Assembly: GCA_015231515.1 (NCBI GenBank)
Contig: JADGBM010000026.1
Coordinates: forward strand, 1 to 32,863
Source of the DNA: Desulfobulbaceae bacterium
GTDB taxonomy: Bacteria > Desulfobacterota > Desulfobulbia > Desulfobulbales > VMSU01
Direction: 5' to 3'
Length of the DNA stretch: 32,863 nt
How positions within the stretch are numbered: the stretch's first letter is position 1; the number at the start of each line of letters is the position of its first letter. This document shows, piece after piece, positions 8,352 through 15,498 of this stretch. The notes beneath the pieces are model-generated. The model searched no databases. It was not told where the DNA came from and saw only the letters and a list, made by a program, of their open reading frames with translations. Position numbers and translations under genes: made by a program.

Positions 8352-9763
8352 TTTTTCTAGTAAATCCTTATATCACAAGTGCCGAACGCTATGGAAAAGA
8401 TATTGGTGACATTGGCGGCCACCAGATGCCTCTGGGGATCTTTTATTTAGCGGCTGCATTAGAAAAAGCCGGCGAAGATGTTTGCGTAATGGATTGTGAA
8501 TCTCTCAACGTCACCCATGAAGAGTTCATTTCTAAAGTAAAAGAATTAAATGGGGTGATAGTTGGCATAACATCCACAACTGTTGGATTCTACCGAGCAC
8601 GTTCCCTTGCAGAAATGCTGCGCAAAACAATTCCCGGCATCCATATTATTATTGGTGGCCCTCACATGAGTGCCATGCCTGAACAAACTATGCAAACCGG
8701 TGTATTCGATTATGGCATAACCCACGAAGGTGAAACACCGCTGACAAAACTTGTATCCTTTTTACTGCATCAAAAAGGCGAACTAGCAAATGTGCCAAAT
8801 CTCTATTATTTAGAAAACGGCATTCAGAAAACTGGCCGTATGGAATATATTCAGGACATGGATTCAATTCCATTGCCAGCCCGGCATCTCAGTAAAGATC
8901 TCTCAATCTACAAACCACCGGTTGGTGCATATCGAGAGAAGCCAGTGATGAACATGCTCACCAGCAGAGGATGCCCATACCACTGCATATTCTGTGACAA
9001 CAATACCTTTGGCAGGAAAACACGATTTTTTTCTGCTGAATATGTTGTAAATGAGATAAAACAGCTCATCTTTACCTACGGTGCCAAAGAAATCGCATTT
9101 CTTGATGACACTTTTGTCCTTGACAAAAAAAGACTACGAAAAATCTTCGAGCTTCTCGATGCAGACAATATCCATTTCCCTTGGACCTGCATGACACGTG
9201 TAAACAACCTTGACTTCGAAACTTTGGAATTCATGTCCAACCATGGTTGTTGGCAAATTAGAATTGGTATTGAGAGTGGTAACCAGAAAGTTATCGATTT
9301 TATCAAGAAGGGTATCACTCTTGAACAAGTCCGGAATGTGGCAAATTGGAGCAACTCATTAAGAATTAAAGTGTCAGGCTTTTTTATCATCGGACACCAC
9401 ATTGACACCCCCAAAACTATTCAAGACACTATTGAATTCGCCCTTTCCATACCCCTGACCGACATTATCGCCACAATAAACACGCCAATTCCCGGAACCG
9501 AATCCTATAAACTTGCAAAACAGTATGGTGACTATCAAGAGGACGACTGGCTTTCCCTTAACTACTGGACCCCCATTTTCGTGCCCCACGGCTTAACCAA
9601 GGAGTTTATGCTTAAAAAGCAAGTCGAAATGTACAGCAGGTTTTACCGGCGTCCTGCAATTCTGCTGAAACAGCTTCAAAAAATTAAGTCATGGCAAGAG
9701 TGCAAGCTGTACATACATAACGCATATTTAGGAGCCAAATTTCTTATTAAAGGTAACAACTAA
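8348..9763 (+). CDS. B12-binding-domain radical SAM protein (class B-like)
   Basis: This 471-residue protein has an N-terminal cobalamin-binding Rossmann domain (about 1-150, with a GGPHMSAMPE segment and EGE near 127) and a radical SAM TIM barrel starting at about 200. The barrel carries the CxxxCxxC cluster motif at C209, C213 and C216 (SRGCPYHCIFCDN). Later segments ELA-type IAFLDDTF, RIGIESGNQKVIDFIKKG, GFFIIGHH and TPIPGTESY are typical of this superfamily (BchE, HpnJ/HpnP and related enzymes). The C-terminal 80 residues are Lys-rich and variable. Members methylate unactivated carbon or rearrange rings in lipids, pigments and natural products; the substrate here is unknown. The start overlaps the stop of the HgdC-like gene (ATGA). 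The gene is more AT-rich than lptG upstream. Confidence 0.9.
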   Translation: MIFLVNPYITSAERYGKDIGDIGGHQMPLGIFYLAAALEKAGEDVCVMDCESLNVTHEEFISKVKELNGVIVGITSTTVGFYRARSLAEMLRKTIPGIHIIIGGPHMSAMPEQTMQTGVFDYGITHEGETPLTKLVSFLLHQKGELANVPNLYYLENGIQKTGRMEYIQDMDSIPLPARHLSKDLSIYKPPVGAYREKPVMNMLTSRGCPYHCIFCDNNTFGRKTRFFSAEYVVNEIKQLIFTYGAKEIAFLDDTFVLDKKRLRKIFELLDADNIHFPWTCMTRVNNLDFETLEFMSNHGCWQIRIGIESGNQKVIDFIKKGITLEQVRNVANWSNSLRIKVSGFFIIGHHIDTPKTIQDTIEFALSIPLTDIIATINTPIPGTESYKLAKQYGDYQEDDWLSLNYWTPIFVPHGLTKEFMLKKQVEMYSRFYRRPAILLKQLQKIKSWQECKLYIHNAYLGAKFLIKGNN

Positions 9764-9775
9764 AAATGTAGCGCT

Positions 9776-9805
9776 TTGTATTGCATTGCATTGTATTGCA
9801 TTGAT
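9776..9805. repeat. Pentanucleotide tandem repeat (TTGCA/TTGTA)
   Basis: Six consecutive 5-bp units lie in the 70-bp gap before the membrane glycosyltransferase gene: TTGTA, TTGCA, TTGCA, TTGTA, TTGCA, TTGAT. They end 28 bp before the ATG at 9834. Short tandem repeats in this position can change promoter or leader spacing by slippage; that role is inferred. Confidence 0.7.
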
Positions 9806-9833
9806 TATTTTCTAAAAGCCAACAACTCTCCAT

Positions 9834-11627
9834 ATGATAAATATTTTCTTAACTACAACCTGTCTTGGTGGGTACATATTCGCCTCCAGGCAATTATTTA
9901 ATATACCATTTCGCTTTGCCCCTTTCTTCAGTGTATCCTTTCTAGGGGTATTACTTTTTCTTCTTGGGCTAACCAACCAACTGGAGACAGGAAGCTATTT
10001 TTTAATCACCCTAGGGTATATTTTTTTTGCCGCTTCGGCTTTTCACCTCATCCGCTCCCCCCTTAAGTATAAAGACATCACAACTTCACAATTAGTCTTG
10101 TATCTTCTGCTCATTGTATTCGCCTATCTTTACACAATCGACATGCCATTTTCAGTTATTGACGACTATGTCTATTGGGGGGTGATCGGGAAATATCTCC
10201 ACATCACCAATCATTTTCCTGACAGCCAGACGAGTATCATGCCCCGCCACCTTTCATACACTCCTGGCACCTCTCTCATACACTATTTTTTCTTTAAGGT
10301 TACTAGAGAGTACTCTCCAGCACTCTCCTATTTTGCACAAAATATCATGTTTTTTTCGGCAATTTTTGTTGTGACAAAACCACACAGATTAAAGTTATCA
10401 TTACTTCTTCTCGGCATAACCATAATTCTAGCAACCCTGCAATTTGGAAGTATTTTAGCCAAATTATCACCAGATTTCTTACTCGCCACCTATTTCGGGG
10501 CTATGCTCTGGATCATTTTTAGTACCGAAAAAACGTCGACAAAATTACTGACTATGTCAATGCCACTTCTCCATCTTTACCTATTGAAAGAAATCGGTAT
10601 CTTTCTGAGTTATTCCCTTCTGGCAATAAGTTTTTTTATGTTTGTAAGAAAAGTTCCGCCCCGGAATATTGCAAAAATAACAACATCTATTCTGGCAATT
10701 GCAGGAAGCGTTTTCTTTGTGAAATTTTCGTGGCAATCCTATTGCCATGGAATGGGTTTCACTCAAATCACAACTGCAGTCAACAAGCATAGCATAATCA
10801 ACAGCCTTAAAATATTTTCTAACGAGACTATTTGGCAAGGATTCACCATATTTATCAAAAGCATAACTATTGGCCCAGCAGACCGACTAAACCTTCCTTT
10901 TTTATTCTGGTACATTCTGCTTTTCTTTTTATGGAAAAATATTATACGAGAATCGACTACTTCTCGAAAAATTGACTATCAAGTTTCACTCGCTTTAATG
11001 AGCTTGTTTTTTCTAGTCTACCTTTCAATGCTCTATTTCATGCAAATTATTGTTTTTAATGTAGGTGGGAGTTTTGACCATACACTTGGCATGACTCGCT
11101 ATGTAAACATCTATCTTGGAGCGATTATTTTCTTTACATTAGTGACTTCTTTAGGACGGCACCTTTCCATAGAAAAAGCCCTTAAAACCACATGGATTAT
11201 GTTTTTTTGTCTTTTAATCACACTTTTTTTGGTCGTTTCTAGAAATAAACGATTAGAGCAAGACGCTCCTGATTCAATGTCTGAAAAAATTGCCAATCAA
11301 ATCATACAAAAAATTACCCCCAGCGCTGATGTAAAAATTTATGTTATTCCTGGAAATGGCGAGAACCTATTGGGCCTTCGTCTACTTTACCACCTTCAAC
11401 CCGCTAGAGTTAGCTACAGCTCTGCTCCAGCAACGGAGGAGTCACTGCTTAGGAACTTAACATCATATGACTATTGTCTCTTGTACAACGTATCGCCCCA
11501 GGTTACCGAATGGATAGAAAAAATAACCAACCGAAAATTTGCAGGCCTAGAGTTTTATAAAATTGATTACATCAACATAGATGGACAGAATAGCGATTCC
11601 AGCATTAAGCTTCAGAGGCTTTTCTAA
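9834..11627 (+). CDS. Multi-pass membrane protein, probable GT-C-type glycosyltransferase
   Basis: This 597-residue protein has roughly eleven or twelve hydrophobic helices in its first 460 residues and a soluble C-terminal domain of about 120 residues. The first large extracytoplasmic loop carries an acidic pair in a DDYVYWGVIGKYL context (about 110-122), the typical placement of the catalytic Asp in GT-C enzymes such as ArnT or PMT that use polyprenyl-phosphate sugars. A late FDHTLGMTRYVNIYLG segment also fits this fold. No named family was recognised, so the assignment rests on topology and motif placement. The downstream gene encodes a DPM1-like synthase of polyprenyl-phosphate sugars, a natural donor-making partner. 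Codon use and base composition are strongly AT-rich compared with the flanking metabolic genes. Confidence 0.8.
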   Translation: MINIFLTTTCLGGYIFASRQLFNIPFRFAPFFSVSFLGVLLFLLGLTNQLETGSYFLITLGYIFFAASAFHLIRSPLKYKDITTSQLVLYLLLIVFAYLYTIDMPFSVIDDYVYWGVIGKYLHITNHFPDSQTSIMPRHLSYTPGTSLIHYFFFKVTREYSPALSYFAQNIMFFSAIFVVTKPHRLKLSLLLLGITIILATLQFGSILAKLSPDFLLATYFGAMLWIIFSTEKTSTKLLTMSMPLLHLYLLKEIGIFLSYSLLAISFFMFVRKVPPRNIAKITTSILAIAGSVFFVKFSWQSYCHGMGFTQITTAVNKHSIINSLKIFSNETIWQGFTIFIKSITIGPADRLNLPFLFWYILLFFLWKNIIRESTTSRKIDYQVSLALMSLFFLVYLSMLYFMQIIVFNVGGSFDHTLGMTRYVNIYLGAIIFFTLVTSLGRHLSIEKALKTTWIMFFCLLITLFLVVSRNKRLEQDAPDSMSEKIANQIIQKITPSADVKIYVIPGNGENLLGLRLLYHLQPARVSYSSAPATEESLLRNLTSYDYCLLYNVSPQVTEWIEKITNRKFAGLEFYKIDYINIDGQNSDSSIKLQRLF

Positions 11628-11637
11628 TTTAAAGCAA

Positions 11638-12339
11638 ATGAATAGAGTTTCAGTAATAATTCCAGCATATCAACCAGGTCCGGAACTCGTAAAGACAGTC
11701 GAGGGCCTTAGGGGTAAATCAGACAACTTAGAGATTATCGTTGTTAATGACGGGTCAGCGCCATTGTATAATGACATGTTCAATCAAGTAATTAATTATG
11801 ACGTTCATTTGGTCACCTATTTACAAAACCTTGGGAAAGGTGCGGCGCTTAAAAAAGGATTTGAATACTGGCAAACTCACTTTTCAAATGCACAAGTTGG
11901 TGTAGTAACAGCTGATGCCGATGGGCAACATCATGTTGATGATATTCTTCTGCTGGTCAAAGCCATGCAAAATGACTCAAATTCGTTACACCTAGGAGTA
12001 CGTCAACTCAGCGCAGAAGTTGTTCCATGGCGTAGCCAACTAGGTAACTGGTTATCTGCCCTTATTTTTCAGTCTGTATCAAAGATTCAAATTATTGACA
12101 CACAAACAGGATTAAGAGGAGTGGGCACAAAATTACTCACGCACACGAAAAACTGTAAGGCAACCGGATATGATTTCGAGATGGAAATGCTTCTTATAGC
12201 TGTAAAAAACAATATTCCAATACGCCAACACCCAATTAGAACACTTTATCTTGCCGGGAACACGTCATCTCATTTCAAGCCAATCAAGGACTCTTGCAAG
12301 GTATATAAGGTTTTCTGGAACCATCTGATCCATAAATAA
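11638..12339 (+). CDS. Family 2 glycosyltransferase, DPM1-like polyprenyl-phosphate sugar synthase
   Basis: This 233-residue cytoplasmic GT-A enzyme has the full GT2 signature: VSVIIPAYQPG at the N-terminus, VVNDGS, NLGKGAALKKGF, the metal-binding DADGQHHVDD, and DTQTGLRG. LGKGAAL and the TGLRG block are typical of dolichol/undecaprenyl-phosphate mannose or glucose synthases. It probably charges undecaprenyl phosphate with a sugar used by the membrane GT-C-like enzyme encoded just upstream. No C-terminal membrane helices are present. The start at 11638 was chosen because the fold begins there and leaves a 10-bp gap; the in-frame ATG at 11581 would overlap the upstream gene by 47 bp. The sugar is unknown. 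Confidence 0.87.
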   Translation: MNRVSVIIPAYQPGPELVKTVEGLRGKSDNLEIIVVNDGSAPLYNDMFNQVINYDVHLVTYLQNLGKGAALKKGFEYWQTHFSNAQVGVVTADADGQHHVDDILLLVKAMQNDSNSLHLGVRQLSAEVVPWRSQLGNWLSALIFQSVSKIQIIDTQTGLRGVGTKLLTHTKNCKATGYDFEMEMLLIAVKNNIPIRQHPIRTLYLAGNTSSHFKPIKDSCKVYKVFWNHLIHK

Positions 12340-12345
12340 AAAACA

Positions 12346-12540
12346 ATGCTTATAAAGACCACTCGACCTAACTGCTTTGGCTGTCGTCATTTTTTCATAA
12401 CCCATGAACCAGCTCATCCCTACGGCTGTGGCGCTATGGCTTTCAAGTCCAAGGAGTTGCCGTCAACTGTGGTCTACAAAAACTCCGGACTTGATTGTCA
12501 GATGTTTACAAAAAAAATACAGAAGAAACCAATTGGTTAA
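12346..12540 (+). CDS. Small four-cysteine protein, putative metal binder
   Basis: This 64-residue protein begins 6 bp after the GT2 stop. It has cysteines at 10, 13, 28 and 51 in an NCFGCRHF, PYGCGAMAFKS and SGLDCQMF context, suggesting one zinc or iron site. The pattern (CxxCxHF, an aromatic/PxGC block, SGxxCxxF) looks like a small conserved protein family I have seen in proteobacteria, sometimes labelled by mistake as uracil-DNA glycosylase. I do not assign a function. Its evident motif structure makes it unlikely to be a random ORF. Confidence 0.72.
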   Translation: MLIKTTRPNCFGCRHFFITHEPAHPYGCGAMAFKSKELPSTVVYKNSGLDCQMFTKKIQKKPIG

Positions 12541-12584
12541 GGGGAGGGGGAAGCGAACACCTTAAGAAAAAGAAGGAAGGGAGA

Positions 12585-12719
12585 TTACTTCTCAGTGTTG
12601 TAATAACGGTAACAGTATTCTTTTACCAGGGCATGCCGGGCAGAGAGGTCCAATTTGAAATAGATTGGGCTCAACATCAAAATCGATAATGCCTGTCTAA
12701 TTTTGTCTTTGGTTATCAT
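12585..12719 (-). CDS. Possible small hypothetical protein (44 residues)
   Basis: This minus-strand ORF starts at an ATG preceded by GGAAAGAG about 7 nt upstream. Its product reads MITKDKIRQALSILM, then SPIYFKLDLSARHALVKEYC, which looks like a small amphipathic helical protein rather than random sequence. A longer reading from 12803 adds 28 residues without similar support. No family or function is recognised. Confidence 0.4.
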   Translation of the reverse strand: MITKDKIRQALSILMLSPIYFKLDLSARHALVKEYCYRYYNTEK

Positions 12720-13177
12720 TTGCGATCTCTTTCCAATTAACTGATGAACATTCTGCTCTCTGACATGTCGAGGGACATCGTAACCGATTACACTCTGCAC
12801 CATTTCATCTGCAAGGAGCGCGCCACGTAACCATCAACTCGACACTCCGCCCCCAGCAAGGCGCTACCTATCTGATATTGCAACAAATACCAAAACAACA
12901 ATATCCTCGGCACAGAACATGAGTCACAACGATCTGGTTTTTTTTCACCCCCAACCACACCAAAACCAGGGTCACATTCCGCGAAATCGGATTTTTCTCC
13001 ACACTTCCGGACAACAACCTGTCGAGAACCACACCAAACCAGACAAGGTAAGAAATCAGCAGCAGCCCACGAAGACCTTGTCACAACCTCACCAATCAAT
13101 TATGCTCTACAGCCTTATCAGCGAACGATTCAGGCTACTATTTGTAACAACGACGTCAACCAGCCCACGAAGGACAG
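12720..13177. other. Low-coding intergenic stretch
   Basis: About 460 bp hold no convincing gene on either strand. Open frames here (for example 12788-13099 minus and 12919-13200 plus) have odd composition and no motif. The 12-bp word CAGCCCACGAAG occurs twice (13063-13074 and 13161-13172). The stretch may be decayed coding DNA, and it should contain the promoter of aat. Confidence 0.45.
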
Positions 13178-13858
13178 ATGCCCGTTTTTCAACTTTCTGA
13201 CTCTATTTTTTTCCCCCCACCTGAGCTTGCCCGTGAAGACGGTCTGCTCGCTATAGGAGGGGATTTATCACCGGAAAGGCTCCTCATGGCCTACCAGATG
13301 GGAATCTTCCCATGGTACTCCCAAGGTGAACCGATTCTCTGGTGGTCCCCTACCCCACGACTGATCCTGCAGCCCCACAAGTTTCATTTATCCAAACGAT
13401 TGGCCCGAGAACTCAAAAAAGGTGCATTCTCTATTACCGCAGACACGGTATTCAGTGAGGTAATTAACAACTGTTCAAAACCACGCGCTGGTCAATCGAA
13501 TTCAACATGGATTACCAAAGAGATGAGGGCGGCCTATTGCACAATGCATGAACGTGGCTATGCACACTCAATTGAATCGTGGCATAAAGGTGAACTCGTT
13601 GGCGGCGTTTATGGGATTTCACTGGGCGGCGTTTTTTTTGGCGAATCAATGTTCGCTACGAAGAGCAATGCCTCGAAGGCGGCACTCTATGCCCTTTCGC
13701 AAAAGCTTGCCCTGTGGGATTTTGATTTTATTGATTGCCAAATGCACACCAGCCATCTTTCTTCTTTAGGGGCTGAAGAGATATCAGGCCCTCAATTTTT
13801 TTCAACTTTGCAGAAATCAATTTTTCGCTCTGATCATCGGGGGAAATGGACTCTGTGA
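13178..13858 (+). CDS. aat: Leucyl/phenylalanyl-tRNA-protein transferase
   Basis: This 226-residue enzyme transfers Leu or Phe from charged tRNA to proteins with N-terminal Arg or Lys, marking them for ClpS/ClpAP degradation (the bacterial N-end rule). Length and motifs are standard: FPPPELAREDGLLAIGGDL, MGIFPWYSQGEPILWWSP, TPRLIL, SNSTWITKEM, GYAHSIESWHKGELVGGVYG, GGVFFGESMF, and FIDCQMHTSHLSSLGA. An AAGGA lies very close to the ATG (3 nt). Neither clpS nor clpA is in the window, and the gene stands alone between a low-coding stretch and the pnt operon. Confidence 0.95.
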   Translation: MPVFQLSDSIFFPPPELAREDGLLAIGGDLSPERLLMAYQMGIFPWYSQGEPILWWSPTPRLILQPHKFHLSKRLARELKKGAFSITADTVFSEVINNCSKPRAGQSNSTWITKEMRAAYCTMHERGYAHSIESWHKGELVGGVYGISLGGVFFGESMFATKSNASKAALYALSQKLALWDFDFIDCQMHTSHLSSLGAEEISGPQFFSTLQKSIFRSDHRGKWTL

Positions 13859-13914
13859 CGGGCCTTGCCAGGGTTTTTGGTACCATCTTTTGCTCTCAAT
13901 GCTCATGGTTTTCC

Positions 13915-13943
13915 TTGACATGGCAAGGCGTATACGATAAGAA
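13915..13943 (+). promoter_or_regulatory. Candidate sigma70 promoter for pntAA
   Basis: A perfect -35 box TTGACA (13915-13920) is followed after 17 bp by TAAGAA (13938-13943), a weak -10 match. It lies about 55 bp before the pntAA start. An 8-bp inverted pair (CCTTGCCA 13863-13870, TGGCAAGG 13921-13928) overlaps the spacer and could be an operator. Confidence 0.4.
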
Positions 13944-13997
13944 CGTCCGGATAAGGTTTTCTGACCACCACAACTCTTAAATTTCAAGGAAAAATAA

Positions 13998-15140
13998 ATG
14001 AACATTGCCGTCCTGAAAGAATCCACAGCAGGAGAAAATCGAGTCGCGATTGTCCCCGACTCCGTGAAACGGCTCATAAAAAGCGGCTTCAACATTTGCA
14101 TTGAAAGTGGTGCAGGCGATAAAGCCGGGTTCGCTGATAGCATGTACGAAGAAATTGGCGCAACCATAGAGCCATCTCTTGAAAAACTTGCCAGTATGTC
14201 TGAAACACTTATAAAGGTTCAACCGCCAACCATTGAAGAAGTTGAAACATACGGCGAGGATAAATCCCTGATCTCTATTATCCAACCTTTTATCCACCCA
14301 GACCTGATCAACAAACTTAACGAAAAGAAGATCACCTCTTTTGGACTTGATGTAATTCCACGGACAACTCTTGCTCAGAGTATGGATATCTTAAGCTCCA
14401 TGAGTACCATATCCGGTTACAAAGCTGTTCTTCTTGCTGCGGCCTCAATCAACAAATTTTTCCCAATGCTTATGACAGCTGCTGGTACCGTTGCACCGTG
14501 CCGAGTTATGGTTCTTGGTGCCGGTGTTGCCGGGCTCATGGCCTGTGCAACTGCGAAACGACTGGGGGCTGTTGTTGAAGCTACCGACGTTCGCCCCGAG
14601 GTCAAAGAGCAGGTCAAGAGTGTTGGTGCAAAATTCCTTGAAGTTAAGAGTGATGAAAGTGGTGCTGGTGAAGGCGGTTATGCCAAAGAGATGTCTGACG
14701 ACTACAAGCAGAAGCAGGCTGCCATGATTGCCAAGCATATTGCTAAATCTGATGTCGTCATTCCGACTGCGCTTATTCCAGGCAGAAAAGCACCTATTCT
14801 GATTACTGAAGCCCATGTCAAATCAATGAAACCTGGTTCTGTAATTGTCGACCTTGCTGCAGAGATGGGCGGCAATTGTGAACTGACTGAAAAGGGTAAG
14901 GACGTTGTTAAGCATGGTGTACTGATTATTGGTAACACCAATCTGCCAAGCTCAATGGCGTTTCACGCAAGTCAAATGTTTTCAAAAAACATTGAGCGCT
15001 TTCTCGTCCACCTTACAGATGAAAAAGGCTTTAAGATGGACATGAAAGACGAAATCACTGCTGGCTCTATCATTACGATGGGCGGCGAGATAATACATGC
15101 CATGACCAAGAAAATCATGTCAGAAGCAGGAGGAAACTAA
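13998..15140 (+). CDS. pntAA: NAD(P) transhydrogenase subunit alpha part 1 (NAD-binding)
   Basis: This 380-residue soluble domain I of the proton-translocating transhydrogenase binds NAD(H) and exchanges hydride with NADP(H) on PntB, coupled to proton movement. It resembles alanine dehydrogenase and shows AVLKESTAGENRVAIVPDSV at the N-terminus, the RQD-loop region (IIQPFIHPDL), and the NAD-binding VMVLGAGVAGLMA. These are followed by TDVRPEVKEQVKSVGAKF, SDVVIPTALIPGRKAP and VIVDLAAEMGGNCE. A Shine-Dalgarno AAGGA lies about 8 nt before the ATG. The alpha subunit is split in two here, as in Rhodospirillum, with 1 bp between this stop and the next start. Confidence 0.95.
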   Translation: MNIAVLKESTAGENRVAIVPDSVKRLIKSGFNICIESGAGDKAGFADSMYEEIGATIEPSLEKLASMSETLIKVQPPTIEEVETYGEDKSLISIIQPFIHPDLINKLNEKKITSFGLDVIPRTTLAQSMDILSSMSTISGYKAVLLAAASINKFFPMLMTAAGTVAPCRVMVLGAGVAGLMACATAKRLGAVVEATDVRPEVKEQVKSVGAKFLEVKSDESGAGEGGYAKEMSDDYKQKQAAMIAKHIAKSDVVIPTALIPGRKAPILITEAHVKSMKPGSVIVDLAAEMGGNCELTEKGKDVVKHGVLIIGNTNLPSSMAFHASQMFSKNIERFLVHLTDEKGFKMDMKDEITAGSIITMGGEIIHAMTKKIMSEAGGN

Positions 15141-15141
15141 C

Positions 15142-15441
15142 ATGGACGGCTCCATACTCATAGGACTCTACATATTTGTTCTTGCGCTGTTTGCCGGTGC
15201 TGAACTTATTTCAAAGGTTCCGCCAACTTTACACACCCCTTTGATGTCCGGCTCAAATGCTATTTCAGGTATCGCTATACTTGGTGCTTTAATGGCTGCC
15301 GGCAATGCAAAGGAGATGAATATAACTTCAATTATCGGTATGTTAGCTGTTATCTTTGCAACAATTAACGTTGTTGGCGGTTACATGGTAACCGACCGCA
15401 TGCTACAGATGTTCAAAAAGAAAGAGAAAGTAACTAAGTAA
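15142..15441 (+). CDS. pntAB: NAD(P) transhydrogenase subunit alpha part 2 (membrane)
   Basis: This 99-residue protein supplies the first part of membrane domain II. Three or four hydrophobic helices are visible, with the conserved FAGAELISKVPPTLHTPLMSGSNAISG segment split across helix and loop, then a Lys-rich cytoplasmic tail. It is placed between pntAA and pntB with an AGGAGG ribosome-binding site, the classical three-gene arrangement. Confidence 0.94.
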   Translation: MDGSILIGLYIFVLALFAGAELISKVPPTLHTPLMSGSNAISGIAILGALMAAGNAKEMNITSIIGMLAVIFATINVVGGYMVTDRMLQMFKKKEKVTK

Positions 15442-15498
15442 AAACAACACATATCTTCTTTTCACAGAACAACCAATTCTACACAAGAGAGTTTTCTA

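Noticed and set aside
11581-11637. Upstream ATG for the GT2 enzyme
   Set aside because: It would overlap the membrane protein gene by 47 bp and adds residues before the usual start of the fold.
12495-12689. 64-residue plus-strand ORF after the four-cysteine protein
   Set aside because: It overlaps that gene in another frame and has Lys/Gly-rich random-looking sequence.
12788-13200. Overlapping ORFs on both strands (12788-13099 minus, 12919-13200 plus)
   Set aside because: They have unusual composition, no motifs and no ribosome-binding support.
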